Below are positions 16,759 to 23,878 of a stretch of 64,000 bases of DNA, in pieces. Source of the DNA: Bdellovibrio sp. ZAP7 (lineage in GTDB: Bacteria; Bdellovibrionota; Bdellovibrionia; Bdellovibrionales; Bdellovibrionaceae). Both the position numbers and the translations under genes were made by a program. The stretch's first letter is position 1, and each line of letters opens with the position of its first letter. Under the pieces are notes generated by a model. The model made no database searches, was not told where the DNA came from, and saw only the letters and a list, made by a program, of their open reading frames with translations. Location: the NCBI RefSeq assembly GCF_006874645.1, contig NZ_CP030082.1:1240001-1304000 (forward strand), in the 5' to 3' direction.

Positions 16759-17505
16759 GTGTATAAGTTAGTGCTGATTAGACACGGTGAAAGTGTTTGG
16801 AATCAAGAGAACCGCTTCACAGGTTGGCAAGACGTTGATCTTTCCGAAAAAGGTCGTGCCGAAGCTGCAAAAGGAGGCAAATCTCTCAATGACAAAGGCT
16901 TCAAATTTGATGTTGCTTACACAAGCGTTCTAAAAAGAGCTATCAAAACCCTCAATTTCGTTTTGGACGAGATCGATCAAGTGTGGCTTCCTGTCCACAA
17001 AGACTGGCGCTTGAATGAACGCCACTATGGCGCTCTTCAAGGTCTTAACAAGTCTGAGACTGCGGCCCGTCATGGCGAAGACCAAGTTAAGATCTGGCGT
17101 CGTAGCTATGATGTTATGCCACCGGCTATGGAAAACAATGATCCACGTCATCCTTCGCACGATCCGCGTTACAAAAATGTGCCCGCAAGCCTTTTGCCTA
17201 GCACGGAATCCCTAAAAGAGACGGTGGCTCGCTTCCTTCCACTTTGGAACGAAACTATTGCTCCCAAAATCAAATCTGGCCAAAAAGTGCTAATCGTTGC
17301 CCACGGGAACAGTTTGCGAGCTTTGATCCAGCATTTGGAAAATATGACGCCGGATGAAATCATGGGCGTGAATATGCCGACGGGTATTCCGTTGGTCTAT
17401 GAACTTGATAAAGATCTTAAGGTGATTGGCAAAGAATTTGTCGGTGATCCTGAAGAAGTGAAGGCAGCAATGGAAGCTGTCGCGAATCAAGGTAAAGCGA
17501 AGTAG
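16759..17505 (+). CDS. gpmA: 2,3-bisphosphoglycerate-dependent phosphoglycerate mutase
   Basis: 248 residues, the normal size. It interconverts 3- and 2-phosphoglycerate in glycolysis and gluconeogenesis. Motifs: [27 protein letters not shown] (phospho-histidine in RHG, residue 9), [16 protein letters not shown] with the acid/base Glu, and [11 protein letters not shown] with the second active-site His. The start is GTG, supported by AAGGAG seven bases upstream. Divergent from sucA; ends at a strong terminator. Confidence 0.97.
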   Translation: MYKLVLIRHGESVWNQENRFTGWQDVDLSEKGRAEAAKGGKSLNDKGFKFDVAYTSVLKRAIKTLNFVLDEIDQVWLPVHKDWRLNERHYGALQGLNKSETAARHGEDQVKIWRRSYDVMPPAMENNDPRHPSHDPRYKNVPASLLPSTESLKETVARFLPLWNETIAPKIKSGQKVLIVAHGNSLRALIQHLENMTPDEIMGVNMPTGIPLVYELDKDLKVIGKEFVGDPEEVKAAMEAVANQGKAK

Positions 17506-17526
17506 ACCAAATTACATATGTTTTCA

Positions 17527-17558
17527 AAAGGGAGATTTTAAGAATCTCCCTTTTTTTT
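17527..17558 (+). terminator. Intrinsic terminator of gpmA
   Basis: GGGAGATT / AATCTCCC with a five-base loop followed by eight T. Confidence 0.93.
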
Positions 17559-17561
17559 GAC

Positions 17562-17600
17562 CTCGCCTTGACACTTTTTAAATCAATTCCATAGTTAATT
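17562..17600 (+). promoter_or_regulatory. Heat-shock (sigma-32-like) promoter of hsp20
   Basis: CCTCGCCTTGAC (17561-17572) resembles the -35 of sigma-32 promoters (TCTCNCCCTTGAA), and 14 bases later TTCCATAG (17587-17594) resembles the -10 (CCCCATNT). The TTGACA also fits a vegetative -35. Position before a heat-shock gene supports the reading; no start site was measured. Confidence 0.5.
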
Positions 17601-17619
17601 ATGAGAAGTGATCCGGAAG

Positions 17620-17702
17620 CTTCCTCGAACTGTAAGCACTCCAGCCCTGCTGGAGTAGATTCTCTGCACAGCAGAGTTTAAACGTTTATATAGGAGGATT
17701 TT
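17620..17702 (+). promoter_or_regulatory. Structured 5' leader of hsp20, candidate RNA thermometer
   Basis: Two perfect hairpins lie in the leader: ACTCCAGC-CCT-GCTGGAGT (17638-17656) and CTCTGC-ACA-GCAGAG (17662-17676). Upstream, TTCCTC (17621-17626) can pair with the ribosome site AGGAGGA (17692-17698). Melting of that pairing on heating would free translation, as in ROSE or fourU thermometers; this layout does not match those families exactly. Confidence 0.45.
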
Positions 17703-18137
17703 ATGTCAATGCGTTCATTATCACCATGGTCCGCTCGTCGTCCAACAAACGATCTTTTTAGTCAATTCGAAGAGTTTTTCGGTGACTTGGATCGCGGGTA
17801 CACACCTGCCGCTCGCTCGACGATGGACTTTTCTCCCTCTGTAGATATAGAGGAAAAAGAAAATGCATATATCGTAACGACGGATTTGCCGGGCTTCAAA
17901 AAAGAAGACATTAAAATTGAAATGGCAGACAACGTTCTGACTATTTCAGGCGAAAGAATCAAAGAAGCCGGAGATAAAAAATATTCCGAGCGTTCTTGGG
18001 GCAAATTCCAACGTACATTCAGTCTTCCAGTGCATGTTGCTGGAGACAAAATCGAAGCGTCTTATAAAGACGGTGTGCTTGAAGTGACTCTGCCGAAAGC
18101 AGAAAACGCAAAAAGCCGTTCGATCAAAGTGCAATAA
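17703..18137 (+). CDS. Small heat-shock protein, Hsp20/alpha-crystallin family
   Basis: 144 residues. The alpha-crystallin domain spans about residues 38-135: FSPSVDIEEKENAYIVTTDLPGFKKEDIKIEMADNVLTISGER, then the conserved F-x-R-x-F-x-L-P as FQRTFSLPV and the A-x-x-x-x-G-V-L motif as ASYKDGVLEVTLPK. It binds unfolding proteins without ATP and holds them for refolding chaperones. A very strong ribosome site (AGGAGG) lies 5 bases before the ATG, preceded by the structured leader and heat-shock-like promoter described separately. Confidence 0.96.
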   Translation: MSMRSLSPWSARRPTNDLFSQFEEFFGDLDRGYTPAARSTMDFSPSVDIEEKENAYIVTTDLPGFKKEDIKIEMADNVLTISGERIKEAGDKKYSERSWGKFQRTFSLPVHVAGDKIEASYKDGVLEVTLPKAENAKSRSIKVQ

Positions 18138-18550
18138 TCCACCTTCGCCAAGGCTACGGCGGACAGGTCCCCACGGGGCTTTGGCAGCCGTAGCTTCAGC
18201 GAAGGATGCTTAGCTAAAGTTTGGGGTTGGTAAGACAGATGCTTGAGCTTCCCTCCAGGGGCCGCCTTGCTTTCTATGTCTTTCCTCCCGAACAACCTCG
18301 ACACACATTCTTTTCTCTCTCCTCTTCGAACCTTGTATTTATAGGCCTCGAAGCTTTCCGAGAATCTGCCTTATCAACCCCCAAATTTTAGCTAAGCATT
18401 TTCAACCTTTCCCGAGGGGAAATGTTTTTGAAAGTGACTACCTTTTAGTCACGCTCTCGAAATGAATGACTCAAGAAGAGCATTTGTGGCGACTCCAAAT
18501 CAGCTGGGGTACAGTGTTTCCTGTGCTTATGAAAGTCGCCAGGAGGGTGC
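18138..18550. other. 413-base intergenic region after hsp20
   Basis: It begins with the long hairpin, then holds unstructured sequence and a short inverted repeat GTGACT / AGTCAC near 18434-18452 before the lipoprotein gene. I see no convincing gene; an 80-codon minus-strand frame here is antisense to hsp20 and the hairpin. Confidence 0.5.
18139..18207. repeat. Long intergenic hairpin after hsp20
   Basis: Nested inverted repeats: CCTTCGC (18142-18148) with GCGAAGG (18199-18205), GCTACGGC (18153-18160) with GCCGTAGC (18187-18194), and CCCC with GGGG at the tip (18069+100 to 18178). There is no T tract, so it is not an ordinary terminator. It probably protects the hsp20 mRNA end or is a REP-type repeat. 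Confidence 0.65.
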
Positions 18551-19348
18551 ATGAATACATCGTTCAATAAACTTGTGATCGCAACCGGGATGGTTTTTAT
18601 CGCTTCTTGCAGTCCACAATCTGCAACGAATTTAAACTCCGAAGTCGCCTCGTCTCTTTCGATCGATTCATCCAGAGAAGCGCTGGTTAATTTCAAATTG
18701 GTCGATGCGCCTAATAAAGATATTAAATCTGTTGTCGTAGATATCGACCATCTTGAGGTCGTGGTTGCGGGTGCGAGTAAGGTCGGACGCTTGATTTTGG
18801 CGAAGGGCCTGGGTTCGGTAGATCTTTTGAAATTGCAAAATGGGATCAGCCTGCCACTGCAGGAAATCGTGGCTCCTAATGGTTTGCAAATTCAGCAGAT
18901 TCGTCTGATTTTGAAAGATTCAGGACACTATATTATCAAAGGTGATGACTCTATCTGCGAGCTGAAAACTCCAAGCGCTCAAAAAACCGGTGTTAAAATC
19001 ATCCTAACTAATAAAGTTCAGTTTGAAGCTGGCCAACAATATAATGTGACCTTGGATTTCGATGCGATGAAATCCATCGTTTTGCAGGGCAATGGTGGTT
19101 GCTTGTTAAAACCAGTGTTGAAATTGATTTCTGTAACCAAACAACAACTGCCTGAAGTCGTAGATCCACAACCGACAGTGACGCCGTCTCCTTCTGTGGA
19201 ACCGTCACCAACAGTAACTCCGGAACCGCCAGTGGAAATCATCACAACTCCGGATGAAAATGATGGTTCCGGTGACGGCTGGGATTACACCCCCTTGGTT
19301 GATGGCCAAGAGCCGATCGTTGATGAAAGTCAGTTGCCATACTTGTAA
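18551..19348 (+). CDS. DUF4382-like lipoprotein with Pro/Thr-rich tail
   Basis: 265 residues. A lipoprotein signal (VFIASCSP, cysteine about residue 20) is followed by a domain resembling DUF4382 (about 45-195): VNFKLVDAPNKDIKSVVVDIDHLEVVV, GLGSVDLLKLQNG and QIQQIRLILKD are the typical blocks, a beta-rich carbohydrate-binding-like fold. The tail holds PTVTPSPSVEPSPTVTPEPP, the same stalk repeat as in the lipoprotein gene at 40225, and an acidic end. It is likely displayed on the cell surface. Ribosome site: AGGAGG before the ATG. Stands alone between non-coding regions. Confidence 0.75.
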   Translation: MNTSFNKLVIATGMVFIASCSPQSATNLNSEVASSLSIDSSREALVNFKLVDAPNKDIKSVVVDIDHLEVVVAGASKVGRLILAKGLGSVDLLKLQNGISLPLQEIVAPNGLQIQQIRLILKDSGHYIIKGDDSICELKTPSAQKTGVKIILTNKVQFEAGQQYNVTLDFDAMKSIVLQGNGGCLLKPVLKLISVTKQQLPEVVDPQPTVTPSPSVEPSPTVTPEPPVEIITTPDENDGSGDGWDYTPLVDGQEPIVDESQLPYL

Positions 19349-19415
19349 GATTTCTCGGTATTAAAATATATCGGCGGAGCCAGTTCCGTGCTGGCTCCTC
19401 GCTTTTGAGGAAGCA

Positions 19416-20312
19416 ATGAAGAACGCAGAAAAAAATGTCTTCCTAGGTGCCATCGATGAAATTCTGGAAGAACATTTCGAGCAGAAAAAGAATGAAGTGC
19501 CGGTTTTTGTAAGTCGTCATTTTAGCCTCGGCGAAGCATTGAAAATCCAACGACAATCTGTCTTGTTGGATTTGATTTTTTATCCCTTAAATGCTCTTTG
19601 GGCGATTCCTTTCTTAACTGCTAAAAAGGGGATCGAGATCGCGGATAAACTAGGGTGGTCCCAGGGGAATTCACTTATTAAAAAAGTTCCTGCTGGGTTT
19701 AAAACCCGCTATCAGAAGGTTTCTGAAAGAATATTGCTGGATGAACTCCTGGCCTCTTCGCAGGATGAGGTGTTTCAGAAACTGCAAAATCAACTGCAGC
19801 TTGAATCGCACTTTTCTGATGCCGAACTTACCCAGATAAAGAGAAAAATTACGGATCTTTATAAAGAAGAAGTCGATAAATTTTCTTCAGCTCAGGTGCT
19901 GGTGACGGATTTAATTACTACGGTACTTTCGTTGTGCGTGGGTAAGATGTTTTTTAATGATGGTGGCTTGGGAGTTACCGGCATGGGCTCAAAAATTGCT
20001 CGTAACGTCGCTAATAAAGATGCTGCAGATCACTTTGTTTTCGGTAAGAAATTAGGCTCCGCTTTTTATAATGTTTTTCCGGTGGCCCCGACGCAAACTC
20101 AAGTCGTGGCAGCTACATTGGGTGTGGGTGTGTTGCTGACGGTTTGTAGTATCGCGGTTGCGGTATTTAGTGATCCTTTGCGAAAAGCTTTGGGTATTCA
20201 GGATTATAAGCTGACATCCTTGGTTCAATCCTTAGAGCAAAATCTGTATGTCCTTTTGAAGAATGAAATTAAGAATAAAATGAAGCAAAATAAGGTCTCT
20301 ATAGCGGCCTAA
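19416..20312 (+). CDS. Conserved-looking membrane-associated protein, unknown function
   Basis: 298 residues, no family recognised with confidence. Hydrophobic stretches occur near residues 48-68 (LLDLIFYPLNALWAIPFL), 164-176 (LVTDLITTVLSLCVG) and 225-250 (VVAATLGVGVLLTVCSIAVAVF). Between them are charged helical segments rich in Leu/Lys/Glu, and the last 30 residues are basic. Codon use looks ordinary for the window. GAGGAAGC is a good ribosome site before the ATG. Possibly an integral membrane protein with a cytoplasmic helical domain. Confidence 0.7.
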   Translation: MKNAEKNVFLGAIDEILEEHFEQKKNEVPVFVSRHFSLGEALKIQRQSVLLDLIFYPLNALWAIPFLTAKKGIEIADKLGWSQGNSLIKKVPAGFKTRYQKVSERILLDELLASSQDEVFQKLQNQLQLESHFSDAELTQIKRKITDLYKEEVDKFSSAQVLVTDLITTVLSLCVGKMFFNDGGLGVTGMGSKIARNVANKDAADHFVFGKKLGSAFYNVFPVAPTQTQVVAATLGVGVLLTVCSIAVAVFSDPLRKALGIQDYKLTSLVQSLEQNLYVLLKNEIKNKMKQNKVSIAA

Positions 20313-20401
20313 GGTTCGCAATTCTGCATTGCCACAGATGAGCTGATAAAGTGATGCCGAGCTGATGTTTATGCGATATCAGTCAGGATAGAGGTTTATC
20401 C

Positions 20402-20965
20402 GTGGAAAAAATGATGACTGAAAAAGATAAAATGTTGGCCGGTGAGTTGTACGTCGCGGATGCGGCCCTTCAGGCCGAGCAAGTTTTGGTACAACAACGA
20501 GTTTTGGAATACAACCAATCAAATCCAGCCGACACAGAAAAACGCACAGCACTCTTGCAAGATATCTTTGATGACGTGGGCGAAAGGGTGACTGTACGCC
20601 CACCGTTTCACGTGGATTACGGCAGTAACACCTCCATCGGGGCTCGTACTTTCATCAATTTCAATGCAGTATTTTTGGACTGTAATAAAATCACCATCGG
20701 TGAGGACTGTCAGATTGCTCCGGGTGTGCAATTCTATACGGCGACTCATCCGTTGGATTCTAAAACGCGCAAAAGCGGGCTGGAATCAGCGCATCCCATT
20801 ACTATTGGGAATAACGTCTGGTTAGGTGGCAATGTCATCATCTGCCCGGGCATCACTATCGGTGATAACACCGTGGTGGGGGCTGGGTCTGTGGTCACTA
20901 AGAGCCTTCCGGCGAATGTGTTGGCCGTGGGAAATCCTGCAAAGGTAATTAGAGAGCTGCGCTAA
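20402..20965 (+). CDS. Maltose/galactoside O-acetyltransferase-type hexapeptide-repeat enzyme
   Basis: 187 residues. The start (TEKDKMLAGELYVADAAL) matches the N-terminal Mac domain of Maa/LacA/NodL acetyltransferases. The body is a left-handed beta helix of hexapeptide repeats: ITIGEDCQIAPGV, ITIGNNVWLGGNVIICPGITIGDNTVVGAGSVV, with catalytic His in YTATHPLD. It would transfer acetyl from acetyl-CoA to a sugar hydroxyl. Start is GTG at 20402 (AGAGG upstream) or ATG at 20411. A palindromic repeat follows the stop. Confidence 0.9.
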   Translation: MEKMMTEKDKMLAGELYVADAALQAEQVLVQQRVLEYNQSNPADTEKRTALLQDIFDDVGERVTVRPPFHVDYGSNTSIGARTFINFNAVFLDCNKITIGEDCQIAPGVQFYTATHPLDSKTRKSGLESAHPITIGNNVWLGGNVIICPGITIGDNTVVGAGSVVTKSLPANVLAVGNPAKVIRELR

Positions 20966-20975
20966 GTTCGACTGC

Positions 20976-21003
20976 GGCGCATTCCAAAAAGGGAACTGTT
21001 ACC
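20976..21003. repeat. Dispersed palindromic repeat, copy B (reverse orientation)
   Basis: GGGAACTGTTACC at 20991-21003, preceded by GGCGCATTCC and five A. Read in reverse it matches copies A and C, including the flank GGAATGCG. It lies between the acetyltransferase and hutI. Confidence 0.7.
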
Positions 21004-21032
21004 TTTCGGGATTTCGTGGTCTACTAGGTCCC

Positions 21033-22271
21033 ATGATTTTAATTCGCGACATTTCGACTTTACTGACGATGGCAGGGGCGGCTTCTAAAGAAGGTCGTCG
21101 TGTGACCGAAGCTGATTTGGGAATCTCTCAAAAGCAGGCGATCTTAATCGATAAAGGCGTGATCCAATGGATCGGTCCTTCTGGTAAAGTTCCAAAACAG
21201 TTTGCGAAATCTAAAATCAAAGAAGTGAGCGCCAAAGGTCTGACAGTGTTGCCGGGCTTTATCGAGTGCCACACGCATTTGATTTACGCGGGCAATCGTG
21301 CGGCTGAGTTTGAACTGCGCAACAATGGGGTTTCTTATCAAGAAATTGCTGCCAAGGGTGGCGGCATTTTGTCGACGATGAAAAACACGCGTCAATCTTC
21401 TGTCGCGGAACTTGCACGCACGGGGCAAGAACGCCTGGATCACTTTGTTTCTCAAGGTGTGACGACGGTGGAAATCAAATCTGGTTATGCATTGAACTTA
21501 AAAGATGAAATGAAGGTTCTGCAGAGTGTGCAAAAGCTTGAGGGCGCGCGCACAGTCGCGACTTTCCTGGGGGCCCATGCGCTGCCTCCGGAGTTTAAAA
21601 CTTACGAAAGTTATCTGCTGCATCTAGGTGAGGTGGTTTTACCTGAAGTTAAGAAAAAGAAACTCGCTTCACGCGTGGATGTCTTTATTGAAAAGGGATT
21701 TTTCCCTTTGGCTGAATCTGAAAAATACCTACGCCGAGCTCAAGAGCTGGGCTTTGATGTTTTGATTCATGCGGATCAAATGACATTGTCGGGCGGGGCT
21801 GATCTTGCTGTAAAGCTGGGTGCCTTGTCAGGTGACCATCTTTTGCAAATCACAGGCAAAGAAATCAAGAATCTTGCAAACTCCAATGTCACTTGTGTGC
21901 TGCTTCCGACAGCGGATCTTTATACCAAAACGAATTATCCCAAAGCCAAAGAGTTGATCGAGGCAGGGGCCCGTGTGGCGCTTGCGACCGATTTTAATCC
22001 CGGCACTTCTCCAACTCAAGAATTGAACTTGGTGGGGTTGTTGGCACGACTTGAAATGAAGATGACTCTGCCACAGGTGCTATCGGCATACACGGTCGGG
22101 GCAGCTCACGCTTTGAATCTGCATAAAGAGATCGGTTCATTAGAGGTTGGCAAGTCTGCTGATGTTTTGTGCATCGATCAGAGCTGGGATTGCCTGTTCT
22201 ACTCGGTGGGTGAACGTCCGAAGAAGCTTGTTTTCTCTCGAGGAAAGAAGATTTTCGACAGTCTTAAATAA
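21033..22271 (+). CDS. hutI: Imidazolonepropionase
   Basis: 412 residues. Hydrolyses imidazolone propionate to formiminoglutamate, third step of histidine degradation. Amidohydrolase metal motif ECHTHLIYAGNRAAEFELRNNGVSYQEIAAKGGGI (about 76-110), then EIKSGYAL, the His in FLGAHALPPE, HADQM and ATDFNPGT are all classic for HutI. No hutH, hutU or hutG is nearby, so the pathway is dispersed or this copy stands alone. The ribosome site is weak. Confidence 0.95.
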   Translation: MILIRDISTLLTMAGAASKEGRRVTEADLGISQKQAILIDKGVIQWIGPSGKVPKQFAKSKIKEVSAKGLTVLPGFIECHTHLIYAGNRAAEFELRNNGVSYQEIAAKGGGILSTMKNTRQSSVAELARTGQERLDHFVSQGVTTVEIKSGYALNLKDEMKVLQSVQKLEGARTVATFLGAHALPPEFKTYESYLLHLGEVVLPEVKKKKLASRVDVFIEKGFFPLAESEKYLRRAQELGFDVLIHADQMTLSGGADLAVKLGALSGDHLLQITGKEIKNLANSNVTCVLLPTADLYTKTNYPKAKELIEAGARVALATDFNPGTSPTQELNLVGLLARLEMKMTLPQVLSAYTVGAAHALNLHKEIGSLEVGKSADVLCIDQSWDCLFYSVGERPKKLVFSRGKKIFDSLK

Positions 22272-22377
22272 TCCAATGCGTCACAAATTTAAGAATCTTA
22301 CATGGATTATAAATTTTTGTTTGAACTAGGTGCTCTTTTCTTTCTAGTCTTGTGGTGTATCCGGGGGGAGCAACAAG

Positions 22378-22806
22378 ATGAGATCATCGTACACGACATT
22401 AATGCAGTCGAAGTATTTCAATCCTGCGTTTAACAGCGCCATCTTCGATGGGCCCGTTCGAATCTACTTTGCTCAGTTTCATGAAGCCTTGGCTTTGAAA
22501 ATCTATTTTATGATTCAACAGCAGTTGTCTGCCGAAACAGCAAAAGCCAAAGAAGCCGCAAAATCTTCCGGCGCTAACATCCTGGTGATGGTTTACCCAA
22601 CTTCCGACAGTTTCCAACTTTCCTTCGAAAGCGCTAAAACAGAGAATCCTCTGGAATGCGAAAAATGGGGCGAAGACGTGGTCATCGGATTACGTGGACC
22701 GCTCGAAGATGAGAATTTGGATCTATTAGTCGATACATTGCGTATGACGATGAACAACTGGCAGCCGGCTAGTCTAGTTCGTCCTAGCGCAATTCAAGAA
22801 CTCTGA
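22378..22806 (+). CDS. Unknown protein upstream of a pilin-like gene
   Basis: 142 residues, family not recognised. It lacks a signal peptide and membrane segment. The middle (residues 40-65) is a helix rich in Ala/Lys (IQQQLSAETAKAKEAAKSSGA). The acidic C-terminal half contains ECEKWGEDVVIGLRGPLEDENLDLLVDTLRMTMNNW. GGGGGGAGC is a strong ribosome site. It ends 13 bases before a short Flp-pilin-like gene, so the two are probably cotranscribed. Confidence 0.7.
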   Translation: MRSSYTTLMQSKYFNPAFNSAIFDGPVRIYFAQFHEALALKIYFMIQQQLSAETAKAKEAAKSSGANILVMVYPTSDSFQLSFESAKTENPLECEKWGEDVVIGLRGPLEDENLDLLVDTLRMTMNNWQPASLVRPSAIQEL

Positions 22807-22819
22807 TATCATTATTTAC

Positions 22820-23005
22820 ATGAATAAACGCGGTCAGATCGTGGTGGAGTACGTGCTCCTCCTCGTCATTGCAACGGGCGTAGCAGCTTTGCTCGTCAGT
22901 CAACTTGTCAGTCGTAACACTGACAAGCCAGGCGTTTTAACGGCTCAGTGGCAATTGATTCTTAATGCCGTTGGTGCCGACATTCCAGATTCCAATAAAA
23001 AATAG
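22820..23005 (+). CDS. Flp/type IVb pilin-like peptide
   Basis: 61 residues. The start MNKRGQIVVEYVLLLVIATGVAALLVS has the Flp prepilin pattern: a short basic leader ending in Gly, then G-XXXX-EY with Glu at mature position 5 and a hydrophobic helix of about 20 residues. A mature length of about 55 residues is normal for Flp pilins. No tad or prepilin-peptidase gene lies in the window. It could be the major pilin of a dispersed system or a TadE-like pseudopilin. Its stop codon lies inside the palindromic repeat that follows. Confidence 0.6.
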   Translation: MNKRGQIVVEYVLLLVIATGVAALLVSQLVSRNTDKPGVLTAQWQLILNAVGADIPDSNKK

Positions 23006-23060
23006 GTAACAGTTCCCTTTTCGGAATGCATCGCATTCCGAAAAGGGAACTGTTACCTAT
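23002..23060. repeat. Dispersed palindromic repeat, copy C: perfect 59-base hairpin
   Basis: Two 28-base arms (23002-23029 and 23033-23060) are exact reverse complements with a three-base loop. Each arm contains GGTAACAGTTCCC followed by T4 and CGGAATGC. The TAG stops of the two converging genes (23003-23005, and 23057-23059 on the minus strand) both fall in the outer ends. It can act as a bidirectional transcription end. Confidence 0.9.
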
Positions 23061-23827
23061 AGGAATGGATTTCCGCGTTTGTGGATTTCTTCTTCGATCG
23101 CTGCCTGCATTTTCTCCTGAATATCCTGGGCAATTTCATGCACCAATTCAGCGTCTTCAACCGCTTCCGGTTTGTAAGGCAGGTGAATCGGTTCCAAGAA
23201 ACGAATGCGCCATTTTGCTGGCAACGGGATGATATTCAAAGGCAGTGGAATCACCGAGCCTTTTAGGAATTTGGTGAATTTAAGCTTCTTAAGATTGATA
23301 TGAGTTTCTTCAGCTCCCAAAATCACCACCGGAACAATGGGGCTTTGGGTTTCTAAAGCCATACGCACGAAACCGCGTTTGAACTCCTGCAATTGATAGC
23401 GTTTCGAAGTCGGTTTAAAATTTCCGGCTTCGCCCTCCGGAAAAAGAACGATGGCATTTCCTTTTTTTAGGGAGTTCACGCCGTTTTCATAAGTCGCTTC
23501 CGTGAAACCCATTTTGTGAGCGGGGATAGCGGTCGTTTCTGTTAAAAACCAAAAATGATGAGTCAAAACCCTTGGAACGCGTTTACCTTCTTGTTGCACG
23601 ATGTGCCCAAGCAAAAAAGCATCGAATCCAGAGTATCCCGAGTGATTAGGAGCAATCACGCAGGCACCACGGCGGGGAATATTTTCGGCCCCTAAAATTT
23701 CCATACGGAAGTATTTGCGAAGGATCTCAAGCAGAAAACGGGGCAGCACTCGAAAGATTAAGGTGTCCTTGTCGAGGTTCTTCAATCCGAAGATTTTTTC
23801 GTTGGGTTTCTGCAAGAAATTCATCAT
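23057..23827 (-). CDS. PlsC-like lysophospholipid acyltransferase
   Basis: I start at the ATG pair 23827/23824; the longer frame to 24049 is antisense to glpK. About 257 residues. The acyltransferase motif NHSGYSGFDAFLLG (His with downstream Asp, spacing as in the MGAT-like branch of the family), then LFPEGEAGNFKP (the substrate-binding FPEG block) and VPVVILGAEE are present. It would acylate a lysophospholipid, probably at the inner membrane. It is divergent from glpK across 51 bases, linking glycerol-3-phosphate formation and lipid synthesis. Confidence 0.85.
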   Translation of the reverse strand: MMNFLQKPNEKIFGLKNLDKDTLIFRVLPRFLLEILRKYFRMEILGAENIPRRGACVIAPNHSGYSGFDAFLLGHIVQQEGKRVPRVLTHHFWFLTETTAIPAHKMGFTEATYENGVNSLKKGNAIVLFPEGEAGNFKPTSKRYQLQEFKRGFVRMALETQSPIVPVVILGAEETHINLKKLKFTKFLKGSVIPLPLNIIPLPAKWRIRFLEPIHLPYKPEAVEDAELVHEIAQDIQEKMQAAIEEEIHKRGNPFL

Positions 23828-23878
23828 GATAATTCTCAGGCCCCATGTTGCTTCATCGATAGTTTTTGAGGTGAATTT

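Noticed and set aside
18062-18304. 80-codon minus-strand frame after hsp20
   Set aside because: Overlaps the end of hsp20 and the hairpin; no ribosome site and no recognisable composition.
22268-22310. ATAATCCA / TGGATTAT inverted repeat after hutI
   Set aside because: Perfect arms but an A/T-rich stem with a 27-base loop and no solid T tract; too weak to call a terminator.
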